Shown one piece after another: positions 7,047-13,978 of a DNA stretch of 13,978 nt. The first letter of the stretch is position 1. The number at the start of each line of letters is the position of its first letter. This DNA comes from an uncultured Salinimicrobium sp. (GTDB taxonomy: Bacteria > Bacteroidota > Bacteroidia > Flavobacteriales > Flavobacteriaceae): NCBI GenBank assembly GCA_946887025.1, contig CAMPJY010000062.1, positions 1 to 13,978 of the forward strand, in the 5' to 3' direction. The notes below the pieces were generated by a model. That model saw nothing but the letters and a program-made list of their open reading frames with translations. It was not told the DNA's origin and made no database searches. Position numbers and translations under genes: made by a program.

Positions 7047-8018
7047 TCAATTTTGCCCCTCCATATATTTTCGGGCAAGATTGTATAAGATCTTTAAATC
7101 TTCATCCGTAAGGATTGCGTTGACATCCTCTTGGATGAAATGCAATTTAAAGGCTTTGATGGCTGCCTCCAGATCGGAGGTGTCGTAACCAATGACCCTT
7201 AGCGCCAGCTCCGGGTTAATGGTCAGGGTAATACTGTCAAGGGAAGTGCTGTTATCCAGAACCTCCGCTTCTGTCAGCAGCAGGCTACGATTCCTTGTAT
7301 TGTCGCTGATCGCTGGGATGCTGTCTTCCATCACATCCGGGATACTGTCTTCAAGAATATCCGGAGTCACCGCAGTTTCGTCATACCAGTAACCATAGCC
7401 TTCTTCAGCAAGCCGCTCCCACGGAAAATTAACATTGGGATCGACCTTTCTCGAAGGGGCAATGTCCGAATGTCCTATGAAATTGGCAGTAGGGATCCCA
7501 TGTCTCTCCTTCAGAACCCCCAGCAGATCGATCAGACTTTTAATCTGTGCTTCGGAAAAGGGTTCAAACCCATTATTGTCAAGTTCTATTCCAATTGAGG
7601 AAGAATTGAGGTCGGTGTTGTTGCCCCATTTTCCTACCCCTGCATGCCAGCCCCTGTAATAATCATTGAGCATCTGGTAAATTTCCCCGTCATCTGAAAT
7701 CACATAATGTGAGCTGACAGAGGTCCGGGGAAGGGTAAAGGTTCTTAGTGTTTGTTCAACAGAATCCTGTGCAGTATGATGAATGATCACATAATTCGGC
7801 TTTCTCAGATTGAAATTGGTGGTTCCCACCCAGTCTTCTGCGAAATTCAGGATGGCGACTTCTCCCCCTTGTTCCGGGGGGAAGGTTCTTAACTGTTTGG
7901 AAAGGAATTTCGCCTGCCGCTTGTGCATCCTGTTGGTTTTTGAGTATGGATTGGATCCACAGGAAGTTACAAGGATCATTGAAAAAACCACGAGGAAAAA
8001 GGAAGCAGACTTTTTCAT
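7047..8018 (-). CDS. N-acetylmuramoyl-L-alanine amidase, AmiD-like lipoprotein
   Basis: A 323-residue protein from the ATG at 8018; a TTG at 8051 would lengthen it into the upstream gene and spoil the signal. Residues 1-20 end in VTSC, a lipobox, so Cys20 is lipidated. Residues about 74-205 are an Amidase_2 (type 2 amidase) zinc domain: IIHHTA (78-83) gives the first ligand, GHSDIAPSRKVDP (182-194) the second histidine and the aspartate, and GIELDNNG (143-150) lies between. The same motifs occur in E. coli AmiD, which also has a lipoprotein anchor and a C-terminal peptidoglycan-binding helical domain like residues about 275-320 here (VIGYDTSDLEAAIKAFKLHF). A linker with an 8-residue repeat joins the domains. 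It cleaves the stem peptide from MurNAc. The gene sits 16 bp after the nagB fusion and 32 bp before namZ. Confidence 0.9.
   Translation of the reverse strand: MKKSASFFLVVFSMILVTSCGSNPYSKTNRMHKRQAKFLSKQLRTFPPEQGGEVAILNFAEDWVGTTNFNLRKPNYVIIHHTAQDSVEQTLRTFTLPRTSVSSHYVISDDGEIYQMLNDYYRGWHAGVGKWGNNTDLNSSSIGIELDNNGFEPFSEAQIKSLIDLLGVLKERHGIPTANFIGHSDIAPSRKVDPNVNFPWERLAEEGYGYWYDETAVTPDILEDSIPDVMEDSIPAISDNTRNRSLLLTEAEVLDNSTSLDSITLTINPELALRVIGYDTSDLEAAIKAFKLHFIQEDVNAILTDEDLKILYNLARKYMEGQN
7315..7362 (-). repeat. Two 24-bp tandem units inside the amidase linker
   Basis: Units 7315-7338 and 7339-7362 match at 19 of 24 positions and keep the reading frame. They encode two copies of an acidic 8-residue unit (ILEDSIPD, VMEDSIPA) between the zinc domain and the C-terminal binding domain of the amidase. 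This looks like a spacer that could change length by unit slippage without breaking the frame. Confidence 0.7.
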
Positions 8019-8034
8019 TTTATACAGTTGGATT

Positions 8035-9966
8035 TTATATATCGGAATCAAATTTCCATCTCACAAAAGCCTCCATGGCTTCGTAATTTGCAAGCCCCAG
8101 ACGATCATAATTCATGGCAGTTTCGCGATTGCGCTCCTGGGCTCTTACCCAGAATTCCCGTTCATCATCTCCGGGGAAAACAGGTCTGTCTTTCTGAGAC
8201 TGGTGCTGAAAGATAGCATTTTTCTTACGTTCTACCTCCTGGGGAGAAAGGGGTACTGCCATTTCGATCTCGTGGGTCTCAAATTCATGCCAGGCTCCTC
8301 TATACATCCAGAGCCAGCATTCCTGCGCCCACTTTTCAGTTTTCCTCAATTGTTCCATGGCCTGTACCACGATCCTGAAACAGACGAGATGGGTTCCATG
8401 CGGATCGGCGAAATCCCCTGCTGCAAAGATCTGGTGTGGCCGGATCTTCTGAAGCAGATTTATCGTAAGCTCCACATCTTTATCGGTAACTGGGCTCTTG
8501 ACTGTTTTCCCGGTTTCGTAGAACGGCAGGGCCATAAAGTGAATATTTTCATCCTCCAGCCCGGCGTATCTTGCCCCTGCTATGGCTTCCGTCTTTCGAA
8601 TGAAGGCTTTTACATCCCGGATCTCCGGCAGGTCAACTTCATTTGGCTGTTTCTGTTCGATGAAGGCGCGCATCTCTTCATAGATCGCTTTTAATTTGCT
8701 GCTGTCCTCTCCAATACTTTTCTTGAAGTCAATGGCAAATTCCACATATCTCAAAACATCCGTATCCCAGACGGCGGTATTTCCTGAAGTCTGGTAGGCC
8801 ACGTGTACATCGTGTCCCTGGTCCACCAGCCGGATAAAGGTTCCCCCCATGGAAATCACATCATCATCGGGATGCGGCGAGAAGATAAGAGAAGTTTTCT
8901 TTGCAGGCTCTGCTCGTTCCGGACGCTGGGAGTCGTCAGAATTTGGTTTCCCTCCGGGCCAGCCGGTGATACTGTGCTGCAGTTTGTTGAAGACATGTAT
9001 ATTAATATTATAGGCAGGCCCTTTTTCGGTGGCGAGTTGCGCCATACCATTATTGTTGTAGTCTTCGTCGGTGAGTTTCAGGATAGGTTTGTTCAGTTTT
9101 CCTGAAAGCCAGATCACTGCCTTTTTAATCATTGAGGGATCCCACACGCAGTCTTTTACAAGCCAGGGGGTGTTGAAGCGGGTAAGTTCTGAAGCTGCAT
9201 CCTCATCAAGTACAAATTCTGTGTTATCCGAAAGCTGCAGATAAGTAGCCGGGACTTCACTTGAAATCTCGCCCTCTACTGCTTTTTTAATAATGGAAGC
9301 CTTCTTGGTGTTCCAGGCCATCAGAATGATCTCACGCGCCTTAAAAATGGTCCCAATCCCCATGGTAATAGCCTTGGTGGGAACATTTTCTTTTCCACCG
9401 AAATCCCTGGAAGCATCACGTCTTGTCAGATCGTCCAGAGTTACCAGCCGGGTTCCGGAGTTAGGCGCCGATCCCGGTTCATTAAATCCTATGTGACCTG
9501 TTCTACCAATCCCCAGTACCTGCAGGTCCAGACCTCCCAGATCTCCTATCTTGTTTTCGTACGCAATACAGTAATTGGCAATTTCTTCTTTGGGCAGTGT
9601 CCCATCCGGAATATGAATGTTTTCTGCAGGAATATCTATATGTGAGAACAGGTTTTCGTGCATGAAGGTTACGTAACTCTGTCTTGAGGTAGGCTGCATC
9701 GGATAATATTCGTCCAGATTGAAGGTGATGACATTCCTGAAGCTCAGCCCTTCCTCTTTGTGCAGTCGCACCAGCTCCTCATACATTTCCACGGGAGTGG
9801 CTCCGGTAGCGAGCCCAAGCACTGCCTGTTCCCCCTGTTCCTGCTTTCTTTTAATAAGCTCGGCTATTCGACGTGCCACCGTTTTTGAAGCAATGTGCTG
9901 ATTCTTATAAACCGTTACCGGTACCTTTTCAAACCTTGTCTCTTCAAGGAGATTTAATCTTGCCAT
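8035..9966 (-). CDS. nagB: Glucosamine-6-phosphate deaminase (NagB) fused to a PIG-L/LmbE deacetylase
   Basis: A 643-residue cytoplasmic protein, more than twice the length of E. coli NagB. Residues 15-265 are NagB-like: GLATGATPVEMY (51-62), NLDEYYPM (83-90) with the catalytic-base aspartate D85, and GIGRTGHIGFNEPGS (152-166). Residue T156 replaces the aspartate D141 of the E. coli NDGHIAFNE motif, while H158 and E163 (equivalent to H143 and E148) are kept. After a linker, residues about 358-560 form a PIG-L/LmbE domain with SPHPDDD (363-369) and DPHGTH (521-526) as zinc ligands. Large fused NagB proteins of this kind are common in Bacteroidota. NagB converts glucosamine-6-phosphate to fructose-6-phosphate plus ammonia. 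The PIG-L domain family removes N-acetyl groups from GlcNAc derivatives, so one protein might deacetylate and deaminate GlcNAc-6-phosphate (inference). It is second in the operon, 32 bp after the ROK gene. Confidence 0.88.
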   Translation of the reverse strand: MARLNLLEETRFEKVPVTVYKNQHIASKTVARRIAELIKRKQEQGEQAVLGLATGATPVEMYEELVRLHKEEGLSFRNVITFNLDEYYPMQPTSRQSYVTFMHENLFSHIDIPAENIHIPDGTLPKEEIANYCIAYENKIGDLGGLDLQVLGIGRTGHIGFNEPGSAPNSGTRLVTLDDLTRRDASRDFGGKENVPTKAITMGIGTIFKAREIILMAWNTKKASIIKKAVEGEISSEVPATYLQLSDNTEFVLDEDAASELTRFNTPWLVKDCVWDPSMIKKAVIWLSGKLNKPILKLTDEDYNNNGMAQLATEKGPAYNINIHVFNKLQHSITGWPGGKPNSDDSQRPERAEPAKKTSLIFSPHPDDDVISMGGTFIRLVDQGHDVHVAYQTSGNTAVWDTDVLRYVEFAIDFKKSIGEDSSKLKAIYEEMRAFIEQKQPNEVDLPEIRDVKAFIRKTEAIAGARYAGLEDENIHFMALPFYETGKTVKSPVTDKDVELTINLLQKIRPHQIFAAGDFADPHGTHLVCFRIVVQAMEQLRKTEKWAQECWLWMYRGAWHEFETHEIEMAVPLSPQEVERKKNAIFQHQSQKDRPVFPGDDEREFWVRAQERNRETAMNYDRLGLANYEAMEAFVRWKFDSDI

Positions 9967-9998
9967 AGTTTAATTATTGTGAATGGTTGCTGAAATGC

Positions 9999-11282
9999 TT
10001 AGGAAATCATGAGCTTTTCAGTATTTTTTGCGATTGCTATTTGATCCTTAAATATATTCTCCATTACTGCTGCCACTGCCCCCAGGAGGACCGAATCCTC
10101 TCCCAGATTGGAAAGGGAGATCTCGGTTTTTTCCCTCAGCTGTGCCATACAGTAGGTATTGATTGATTGTTGTACAGGGATGGTGATGAATTGTCTGGCT
10201 TCTGAAAACTTTCCCTGCAGGATAATTAGTTCGGGATTGAAGATCTGAATCAGAACCGCCAGTCCTTTTCCCAGGTTTTTTCCTATTTCAGATAAGAGGT
10301 TGATGGCGAACTGATCTCCTTTATTTGCAGCCCCGATGATATTCTCGGGTTCCATTTTATCCAGGTCTTTCTTTGAAAGCAGCCCCAGAATTGAACTTTC
10401 ACCTGCATTCAACCCTTCCTTCACTTTGCGTGCTAAGGCAAGTCCCGAAGCTTCTGTTTCCAGGCAGCCCCTTTTGCCACAATGACACAGCAGCCCATCC
10501 TCCACCAGGGGGATATGCCCGAATTCCCCGGCAAATCCCGAGGTTCCATGATGCATTTTCCCATCGATGATAATCCCAAGTCCTACACCCCAGTCCATTG
10601 AAATTACCAGCACATTCTTTTTCCCTTTTGCCAGACCAAACCTAAATTCTGCAAGACAGGCACTTTTGGCATCATTGAGGATATACACAGGCTTCTTAAA
10701 TCTTTTGCTGAGTTTCTCCTGAAGGGATTCGGGTTCCTCCTCTGAAATGAAATAGGTAAAGTTTTTCCCCTCTTCCGCCGAAACCAGTCCCGGCATACCG
10801 ATGCCGACCCCCATCAGTTTATCCGGGTCTATTTTGGAATTCTGGATCAGACGGTTTCCCTCCTTATAAAGCTCTTCAACCGAATTTTCCTTTTCATCTA
10901 TCTGGAAAGGGATGTTTTCCTTCTTTAGAATGACTTTGTTGTTATTGTCAAAAATTGCCAGCCGTAATTTGGATCTCTCAAGTTGGATTCCCAATACATA
11001 AAAACTGTCTTCCTGTAAGCGGTACAGGTCAGGTTTTCTGCCGCCCACCGATTTCCCCTGTCCTTCCTTTTTCACCAGACCTTCCTCAATCAACTGTGAC
11101 AATAGTCTGATAGAAGTGGGGGAGCTTATCTGGAATTGATCGCAGATATCAGTATTCGTCTTGGCTCCTTCAAAAAATAAGGACCTCAGGATCTTTATTT
11201 TCTGGAGGTACTTTTTCCTCTCCACGTTACTGCTGTTTCCCAGTTGTTCGAGCTGGGATATGAATTCCTGATAATTCTTCAT
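9999..11282 (-). CDS. ROK-family transcriptional regulator (NagC-like)
   Basis: A 427-residue protein. Residues about 28-90 are a winged helix-turn-helix (TNTDICDQFQISSPTSIRLL, then the wing segment GQGKSVGGRKPDLYRL). Residues 94-410 are the ROK sugar-binding domain with N203-D204, EFGHIPL (253-259) and the ROK zinc motif H256 plus C266-H-C268-x4-C273. The N-terminal phosphate-binding motif of ROK kinases is degenerate (VLGIQLERSKLRLAIFD), so this is a sensor rather than a kinase. ROK repressors such as NagC and Mlc bind amino sugars, sugar phosphates or transporters. The gene is first in the leftward operon and divergent from the NagX/NagZ pair, so it probably controls both from the 178-bp gap. 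A weak AGGA lies before the ATG. The inducer is unknown; GlcNAc-6-phosphate or MurNAc-6-phosphate are reasonable guesses. Confidence 0.9.
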   Translation of the reverse strand: MKNYQEFISQLEQLGNSSNVERKKYLQKIKILRSLFFEGAKTNTDICDQFQISSPTSIRLLSQLIEEGLVKKEGQGKSVGGRKPDLYRLQEDSFYVLGIQLERSKLRLAIFDNNNKVILKKENIPFQIDEKENSVEELYKEGNRLIQNSKIDPDKLMGVGIGMPGLVSAEEGKNFTYFISEEEPESLQEKLSKRFKKPVYILNDAKSACLAEFRFGLAKGKKNVLVISMDWGVGLGIIIDGKMHHGTSGFAGEFGHIPLVEDGLLCHCGKRGCLETEASGLALARKVKEGLNAGESSILGLLSKKDLDKMEPENIIGAANKGDQFAINLLSEIGKNLGKGLAVLIQIFNPELIILQGKFSEARQFITIPVQQSINTYCMAQLREKTEISLSNLGEDSVLLGAVAAVMENIFKDQIAIAKNTEKLMIS

Positions 11283-11460
11283 TGGTTCCTGGTTGGTAAT
11301 AATCTATAAAAATAGATAAAAAAATGCTCCTCCAAAAGACTTCAGTAAAATTTTTATAAAAGATGCCTCCTTTATTAAAATTTTCTATTTTTATCTTAAC
11401 CAATAACCTGAATCTCTGGAGGTAAAACCTTTTCTTTGTATCAGCATTTAAATTTGAACT
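11283..11460. promoter_or_regulatory. Divergent promoter and probable operator region
   Basis: This 178-bp AT-rich gap lies between the ROK gene and the nagX-like gene and should hold both promoters. It has more internal symmetry than its surroundings. ATAAAAATAGA (11306-11316) recurs as an exact reverse complement at 11384-11394. TAAAATTTT occurs at 11346 and 11376, exactly 30 bp apart (about three helical turns), the first copy extended to the palindrome TAAAA-T-TTTTA (11346-11356). A TAAATTTG (11449-11456) matches the Bacteroidota -7 box on the plus strand, but no TTG is at the usual -33 spacing. These repeats are candidate ROK operators; AT-richness makes chance matches more likely. Confidence 0.55.
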
Positions 11461-12633
11461 ATGATAACTGAGCTGAGTCCTAAAATGGTTTCTGTCCCTG
11501 CTACTGCCACCGCTTCAACAAGACAGCGCTATCTCGCGCTGGACGTGCTTCGTGGAATGACCATCGCCCTGATGGTACTGGTGAACAATCCCGGAAGCTG
11601 GGGCAGCATTTATGCGCCTTTTAAACATGCTTCCTGGCACGGTTTCACCATAACCGATCTGGTTTTCCCCAGCTTCCTCTTCGTTGTCGGGAATGCCATG
11701 AGTTTTAGCATGAGGAAATTCGAGCAACAAAGTGAGGGCCTGTTCCTTCGGAAGGTGCTTAAGAGGAGCCTCCTGATTTTCGTGATCGGGCTGCTGCTTA
11801 CTGCCTTTCCTTTTGTTTATCGCTCTGAAGAAGGCTTTTTCCTGAAGGATTTCTCAGGAATGAGGATCATGGGAGTGCTTCAGCGTATCGCCTTGTGTTA
11901 CCTGTTCGCAAGTCTCATGGTTCGGTACCTGAAGCTGAAGGGTTCAATACTACTTAGCGTTCTTCTGCTTTTAGGCTACTGGGGCGTCATGTTTTATTTT
12001 GGAGATGCAGCCGCCCCCTACAGCCCCGAAGGCAATGCTGCCCTTAAATTTGACCTGCTGATATTCCATCCCGATAATCTGTGGACAGGTTTCGGGTTTC
12101 CTTTTGACCCGGAAGGCTTGCTGAGCACTTTCCCAGCCATTGTAAATGTTATTGCAGGATATGCTGCAGGTATCTTTATCCAGAAATCGGGGAATACCTT
12201 CGCCACAGTCTGGAAACTGGCAGTGGCAGCAGTGGTTTTTATTGCCGTGGCACAAACCTGGGATACTGTATTTCCCGTGAACAAGGCCATCTGGACCAGT
12301 TCCTATGTATTGCTCACTATTGGATGGAGTTTAATGCTCCTCAGTTTCCTGATCCTTGTTATTGAAGTTTTTTCGATAAAGAAATGGACCTACTTCTTCG
12401 AAGTCTTTGGTAAAAATCCATTGTTTATATTTGTGATGTCCGGAGTCTTTGCCAAACTCATGGGCATCATCTGGATCGAAGGTGCGGGCATGAAATCCTG
12501 GTTGTATGGGAATTTATACCTTAGCTGGCTGAATGAGTACAATGCCTCCCTGCTCTTTGCCTTTAGCTTTATGCTGTTGATGTGGCTGATGGGCTACTGG
12601 ATGGACCGGGAAAAAATATACGTTAAAGTATAA
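11461..12633 (+). CDS. nagX: NagX/HGSNAT-like multi-pass membrane protein (COG4299)
   Basis: A 390-residue inner-membrane protein with about ten predicted helices. The start RYLALDVLRGMTIALMVLVN (residues 24-43) and FKHASWHGFTITDLVFPSFL (54-73) are signatures of the NagX/heparan-alpha-glucosaminide N-acetyltransferase family (DUF5009/COG4299). The histidine of 'H-A-x-W-x-G' (H56) corresponds to the acetyl-carrying histidine of human HGSNAT. Bacterial relatives are repeatedly found in GlcNAc-use loci and are proposed sugar transporters or transacetylases. The work here could be uptake, or acetylation of amino sugars across the membrane; the sequence does not decide. The start may instead be the ATG at 11485 (382 residues), which lies 28 bp after a TAAATTTG -7-like box. 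The nagZ-like gene follows after 51 bp with no terminator. Confidence 0.82.
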   Translation: MITELSPKMVSVPATATASTRQRYLALDVLRGMTIALMVLVNNPGSWGSIYAPFKHASWHGFTITDLVFPSFLFVVGNAMSFSMRKFEQQSEGLFLRKVLKRSLLIFVIGLLLTAFPFVYRSEEGFFLKDFSGMRIMGVLQRIALCYLFASLMVRYLKLKGSILLSVLLLLGYWGVMFYFGDAAAPYSPEGNAALKFDLLIFHPDNLWTGFGFPFDPEGLLSTFPAIVNVIAGYAAGIFIQKSGNTFATVWKLAVAAVVFIAVAQTWDTVFPVNKAIWTSSYVLLTIGWSLMLLSFLILVIEVFSIKKWTYFFEVFGKNPLFIFVMSGVFAKLMGIIWIEGAGMKSWLYGNLYLSWLNEYNASLLFAFSFMLLMWLMGYWMDREKIYVKV

Positions 12634-12684
12634 TTTCGAAATAGTTCTTTACCTAGATAAACCTGCAATGCAATTCCTCTAAAA

Positions 12685-13978
12685 ATGAAAAAATATTTTT
12701 CCCTACTCCTGCTACTAACTATAATCTTCTCCGGGATTCCCCTTCAGGCCCAGGAGAACCTTAACAAGGAAAACACCGTTAAGGAACCTCCATTTGTTCA
12801 GTATATGAACAGCCAGTGGGTCGATTCCATCATGAAAACCCTTACCCCCGATGAACGGATCGCACAGCTTATTATGGTTGCTGCCTACTCCAACAGGGGG
12901 GAGGATCATAAGCAGGATCTGCTGAAGCTGATCGAGGAACAGAAGATCGGAGGCCTTATTTTCTTTCAGGGTGATCCGGCTTCCCAATTGAGATTGATGA
13001 ACCGTTACCAGGAATCTGCGGAAGTTCCTTTGTTGGGAGCCATTGATGCTGAATGGGGATTGGGAATGCGACTGGATAACACCATCAGCTATCCCTTTCA
13101 GATGGCCCTGGGAGCTATTCAGGACAACGAACTCATTTATCAAATGGGGCAGGAAGTAGCTCGGCAAATCAAGCGCACCGGCCTTCATGGTAACTTTGCC
13201 CCCGTGGTGGATGTAAACAACAACCCAAACAATCCCGTAATTAACTACCGTTCCTTCGGGGAGGACAAGTATAATGTTGCGGAGAAGGCCATTGCCTACA
13301 TGAATGGGATGCAAAGCCAAAATCTGCTCACCACTGCAAAACATTTTCCGGGACACGGGGATACCGATACTGACTCACACTATGCCCTGCCACAGATCAA
13401 CCATTCCAGGACCCGATTGGATACCCTTGAACTTTATCCCTTCAGAAAAGTCATTGAAGCCGGGATTAGCGGGATCATGGTGGCCCACCTCGACATTCCG
13501 GCCCTGGATTCCACCGGAGTGCCTTCCACTTTGTCCAAGCCCATTATTACCGACCTGCTGAAGGGGAAACTTGGTTATAAAGGTCTTATCGTCACCGATG
13601 CCATGAACATGAAAGGGGTGACCGAAGGGAATGCTCCTGGGGTGGTAGACAAGGACGCTATTCTTGCAGGGAACGATCTTCTGGAATTCACTGAAGATGT
13701 GCCTAAGGCTATTGCGGAAATAAGAAAAGCCATTAATCAGGGACTTATTTCCCAGAAGGAGATCGATCAGCGCGTACGTAAACTATTGGCAGTAAAACAA
13801 TGGGTGGGCCTTAACAATTATAAGCCACTTCCTACAGAAAATATTCTGAAGGAACTCAATACGCCTGAAGCCGAACTTTTGAACCGAAAACTGGTGGAGG
13901 CCTCGCTTACGGTACTAAAAAATGAGGGGAATCTGCTGCCCATAATCAAACTGGATTCCGTAAGATTTGCTTCCGTAT
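12685..13978 (+). CDS. nagZ: Exported GH3 beta-N-acetylhexosaminidase, NagZ-like (3' end cut)
   Basis: An open frame of 431 codons runs off the window edge. It begins ATGAAAAAATAT and encodes a signal peptide of about 23 residues ending in PLQAQ. Residues 50-375 form the GH3 catalytic barrel: GGLIFFQGDP (89-98), LLGAIDAEWGLGMRL (116-130), FAPVVDVN (171-178), KHFPGHGDTDTDSHYALP (219-236) with the D230/H232 acid-base pair special to NagZ-type enzymes, and IVTDAMNM (302-309) with nucleophile D305. NagZ removes GlcNAc from GlcNAc-anhydroMurNAc or GlcNAc-MurNAc fragments. E. coli NagZ is cytoplasmic and about 340 residues; this one is exported and longer, and the sequence continues into a second domain (from about residue 398). 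Bacteroidota relatives often carry a C-terminal GH3 and/or beta-lactamase-type domain, which cannot be seen here. It is probably co-transcribed with nagX. Confidence 0.9.
   Translation, partial: MKKYFSLLLLLTIIFSGIPLQAQENLNKENTVKEPPFVQYMNSQWVDSIMKTLTPDERIAQLIMVAAYSNRGEDHKQDLLKLIEEQKIGGLIFFQGDPASQLRLMNRYQESAEVPLLGAIDAEWGLGMRLDNTISYPFQMALGAIQDNELIYQMGQEVARQIKRTGLHGNFAPVVDVNNNPNNPVINYRSFGEDKYNVAEKAIAYMNGMQSQNLLTTAKHFPGHGDTDTDSHYALPQINHSRTRLDTLELYPFRKVIEAGISGIMVAHLDIPALDSTGVPSTLSKPIITDLLKGKLGYKGLIVTDAMNMKGVTEGNAPGVVDKDAILAGNDLLEFTEDVPKAIAEIRKAINQGLISQKEIDQRVRKLLAVKQWVGLNNYKPLPTENILKELNTPEAELLNRKLVEASLTVLKNEGNLLPIIKLDSVRFASV

Noticed and set aside
7015..7050. TTG start for namZ overlapping the amidase stop
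   Set aside because: The ATG at 7014 gives a standard signal peptide; the longer form would put 12 extra residues, including several lysines, before it.
8019..8051. TTG start for the amidase inside the end of the nagB fusion gene
   Set aside because: The ATG at 8018 gives a textbook lipoprotein signal (MKKSASFFLVV to VTSC).
7810..8694. A 294-codon rightward reading frame opposite the amidase and nagB fusion genes
   Set aside because: It is antisense to two genes with clear family motifs; its translation shows no domain and is a by-product of codon bias on the other strand.
9999..11282. ROK protein as a GlcNAc or MurNAc kinase
   Set aside because: An N-terminal winged helix-turn-helix is present and the phosphate-binding motif is degenerate, so a regulator is the better reading.
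12634..12684. Terminator or separate promoter between nagX and the GH3 gene
   Set aside because: Only a short TTTCGAAA palindrome is present; no convincing stem-loop or -7/-33 pair, so co-transcription is assumed.
12715..13356. A 213-codon leftward reading frame opposite the GH3 gene
   Set aside because: It lies wholly inside the NagZ-like coding region, whose catalytic motifs are intact; the translation resembles no protein.

Overview
The window looks like a chromosomal segment of a marine or soil Flavobacteriaceae-type Bacteroidota. The evidence is the moderately AT-rich base composition, near-absence of strong Shine-Dalgarno sites, Bacteroidota-typical families (DUF4199, a PID-CTERM-like tail, NagB fused to a PIG-L deacetylase, a phosphoesterase fused to PQQ repeats) and signal peptides ending in 'AQ'. 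No rRNA, tRNA, CRISPR array or insertion sequence is visible.

Left part (1-3827): the last 44 codons of riboflavin synthase converge on a small exported proline-rich protein. A 356-bp gap without a convincing gene follows. Then comes a rightward series: a DUF4199 membrane protein, two overlapping genes of unknown function, a small lipoprotein directly followed by a DUF2231 membrane protein, and a MacroD/YmdB-type macrodomain hydrolase. These look like ordinary accessory and housekeeping genes. The exception is the first unknown gene, which carries a weak C-terminal resemblance to type ISP restriction-modification proteins.

Right part (3856-13978): a coherent amino-sugar and peptidoglycan-salvage locus arranged around a divergent intergenic region at 11283-11460. 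Leftward runs a tightly spaced five-gene operon: a ROK-family regulator, a glucosamine-6-phosphate deaminase (NagB) fused to a PIG-L/LmbE deacetylase, an AmiD-like amidase lipoprotein, the exo-muramidase NamZ, and a metallophosphoesterase with a PQQ-type beta-propeller. Rightward run a NagX/HGSNAT-like membrane protein and a GH3 NagZ-like hexosaminidase cut by the window edge.

The amidase, NamZ and NagZ activities are the three needed to strip muropeptides to peptide, GlcNAc and MurNAc. B. subtilis groups the same three (AmiE, NagZ, NamZ). Here all three carry export signals, so dismantling would occur in the periplasm or at the cell surface. The free sugars would then be imported, possibly via the NagX-like protein, and amino-sugar phosphates handled in the cytoplasm by the NagB-LmbE fusion under ROK control. 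No MurQ, MurNAc kinase, AmpG or NagA is in the window. The most interesting points are the all-exported enzyme set, the fusion protein with its altered active site, the periplasmic phosphoesterase-propeller at the operon end, and the repeat-rich divergent control region.
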